DNA from: Polychytrium aggregatum
Taxonomy: Eukaryota; Chytridiomycota; Chytridiomycetes; Polychytriales
Direction of reading: 5' to 3'
DNA length: 64,000 nt
Assembly (NCBI RefSeq): GCF_025602895.1
Contig: NW_026516295.1
Coordinates: 62,001-126,000 of the forward strand
The position numbers and the translations under genes were made by a program. Below are positions 63,788 to 64,000 of this stretch, in pieces. A model generated the notes under the pieces. That model was not told the DNA's origin. It did not search any database and worked only from the letters and a program-made list of their open reading frames with translations. Position 1 is the first letter of the stretch. Each line of letters begins with the position of its first letter.

Positions 63788-64000
63788 CTAGAACCAAAGC
63801 GAAGAAAGAGGAGCCATGCAGAGGATGGGCCGTCAGAAGATGAGCCCACATGCCCATATCCAGGGCAGAAGAGGGAGACGGCAAGCGAGCCGCACATGCA
63901 CATGCAACTGCACATGTTCAGATGGAAATACCCGTCCGTATCAAAGTTCCATCGGAGCCATTCTTCGGTCGCACTCGAGCGCCATCGATATCCCTTCCTC
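63788..64000. other. Intron or upstream sequence of the GpsA-like gene
   Basis: Directly 5' of the last exon on the minus strand. No exon recognised before the window ends. Confidence 0.4.

Overview
This is nuclear DNA from a GC-rich, intron-rich fungus. The best fit is a zoosporic (chytrid-type) fungus. The gene set is fungal: a FET3/FTR1 iron-uptake pair, a Vip1/Asp1 inositol pyrophosphate kinase, exocyst Sec6 and an Mrh4-like mitochondrial DEAD-box helicase. It is joined by genes that most Dikarya have lost: the flagellar nexin-dynein regulatory subunit DRC7, the axonemal protein CFAP20, a class C GPCR-like receptor tail and a B12-pathway MMAA GTPase. Introns are mostly 60-350 nt with GT(A/G)AG-type donors. 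Many exon ends below were set by hand from splice sites and phase agreement. I saw no tRNA, rRNA or CRISPR array.

Layout. 1-1013: 3' end of a GPCR-like gene. 1912-3346 (-): degraded IS607-like element with a TnpA stub and a frameshifted Fanzor2/TnpB-like gene. 3768-8942: divergent FTR1 (-) and FET3 (+) ferroxidase/permease pair. 9898-11925 (-): unknown membrane protein. 12659-16366: a 3.7 kb DNA transposon with 13-bp terminal inverted repeats, an intact DD34E Tc1/mariner-IS630 transposase and an apparently intact Fanzor1-type RNA-guided nuclease. 16781-about 21000 (-): PPIP5K. 22494-25044 (-): SEC6. 25619-28101 (+): MMAA, ten exons. 28637-32258 (-): CK1-like kinase with a long low-complexity N-terminus. 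34527-34905 (-): Fanzor1 relic with a matching TIR. 34982-40098 (+): E(z)-type SET methyltransferase. 40236-42991 (-): protein with two cyclic-nucleotide-binding domains. 43474-45402 (-): TKL-like kinase fused to Sel1 repeats. 46443-50741 (-): large LRR protein. 52322-58079 (-): DRC7. 58764-60205 (-): CFAP20. 60769-62751 (+): DEAD-box helicase. 63491-63787 (-): last exon of a GpsA-like glycerol-3-phosphate dehydrogenase.

The most notable content is three separate traces of the Fanzor (eukaryotic TnpB) world in one 64 kb window. One is a likely intact Fanzor1 carried by a mariner-type element. One is a right-end relic of the same family about 70 bp from the E(z) start codon. One is a decayed Fanzor2-type gene with the remains of an IS607 serine recombinase. 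Both long copies lack the classical RuvC-II glutamate and carry a glutamate just before the zinc finger, as described for Fanzors. Hairpins lie just downstream of both ORFs, where the guide-scaffold RNA is expected.

Functional links elsewhere are modest. FTR1 and FET3 should form the high-affinity iron-uptake complex from a shared 1.1 kb divergent promoter. DRC7 and CFAP20 are neighbours on the same strand and both serve the zoospore axoneme.
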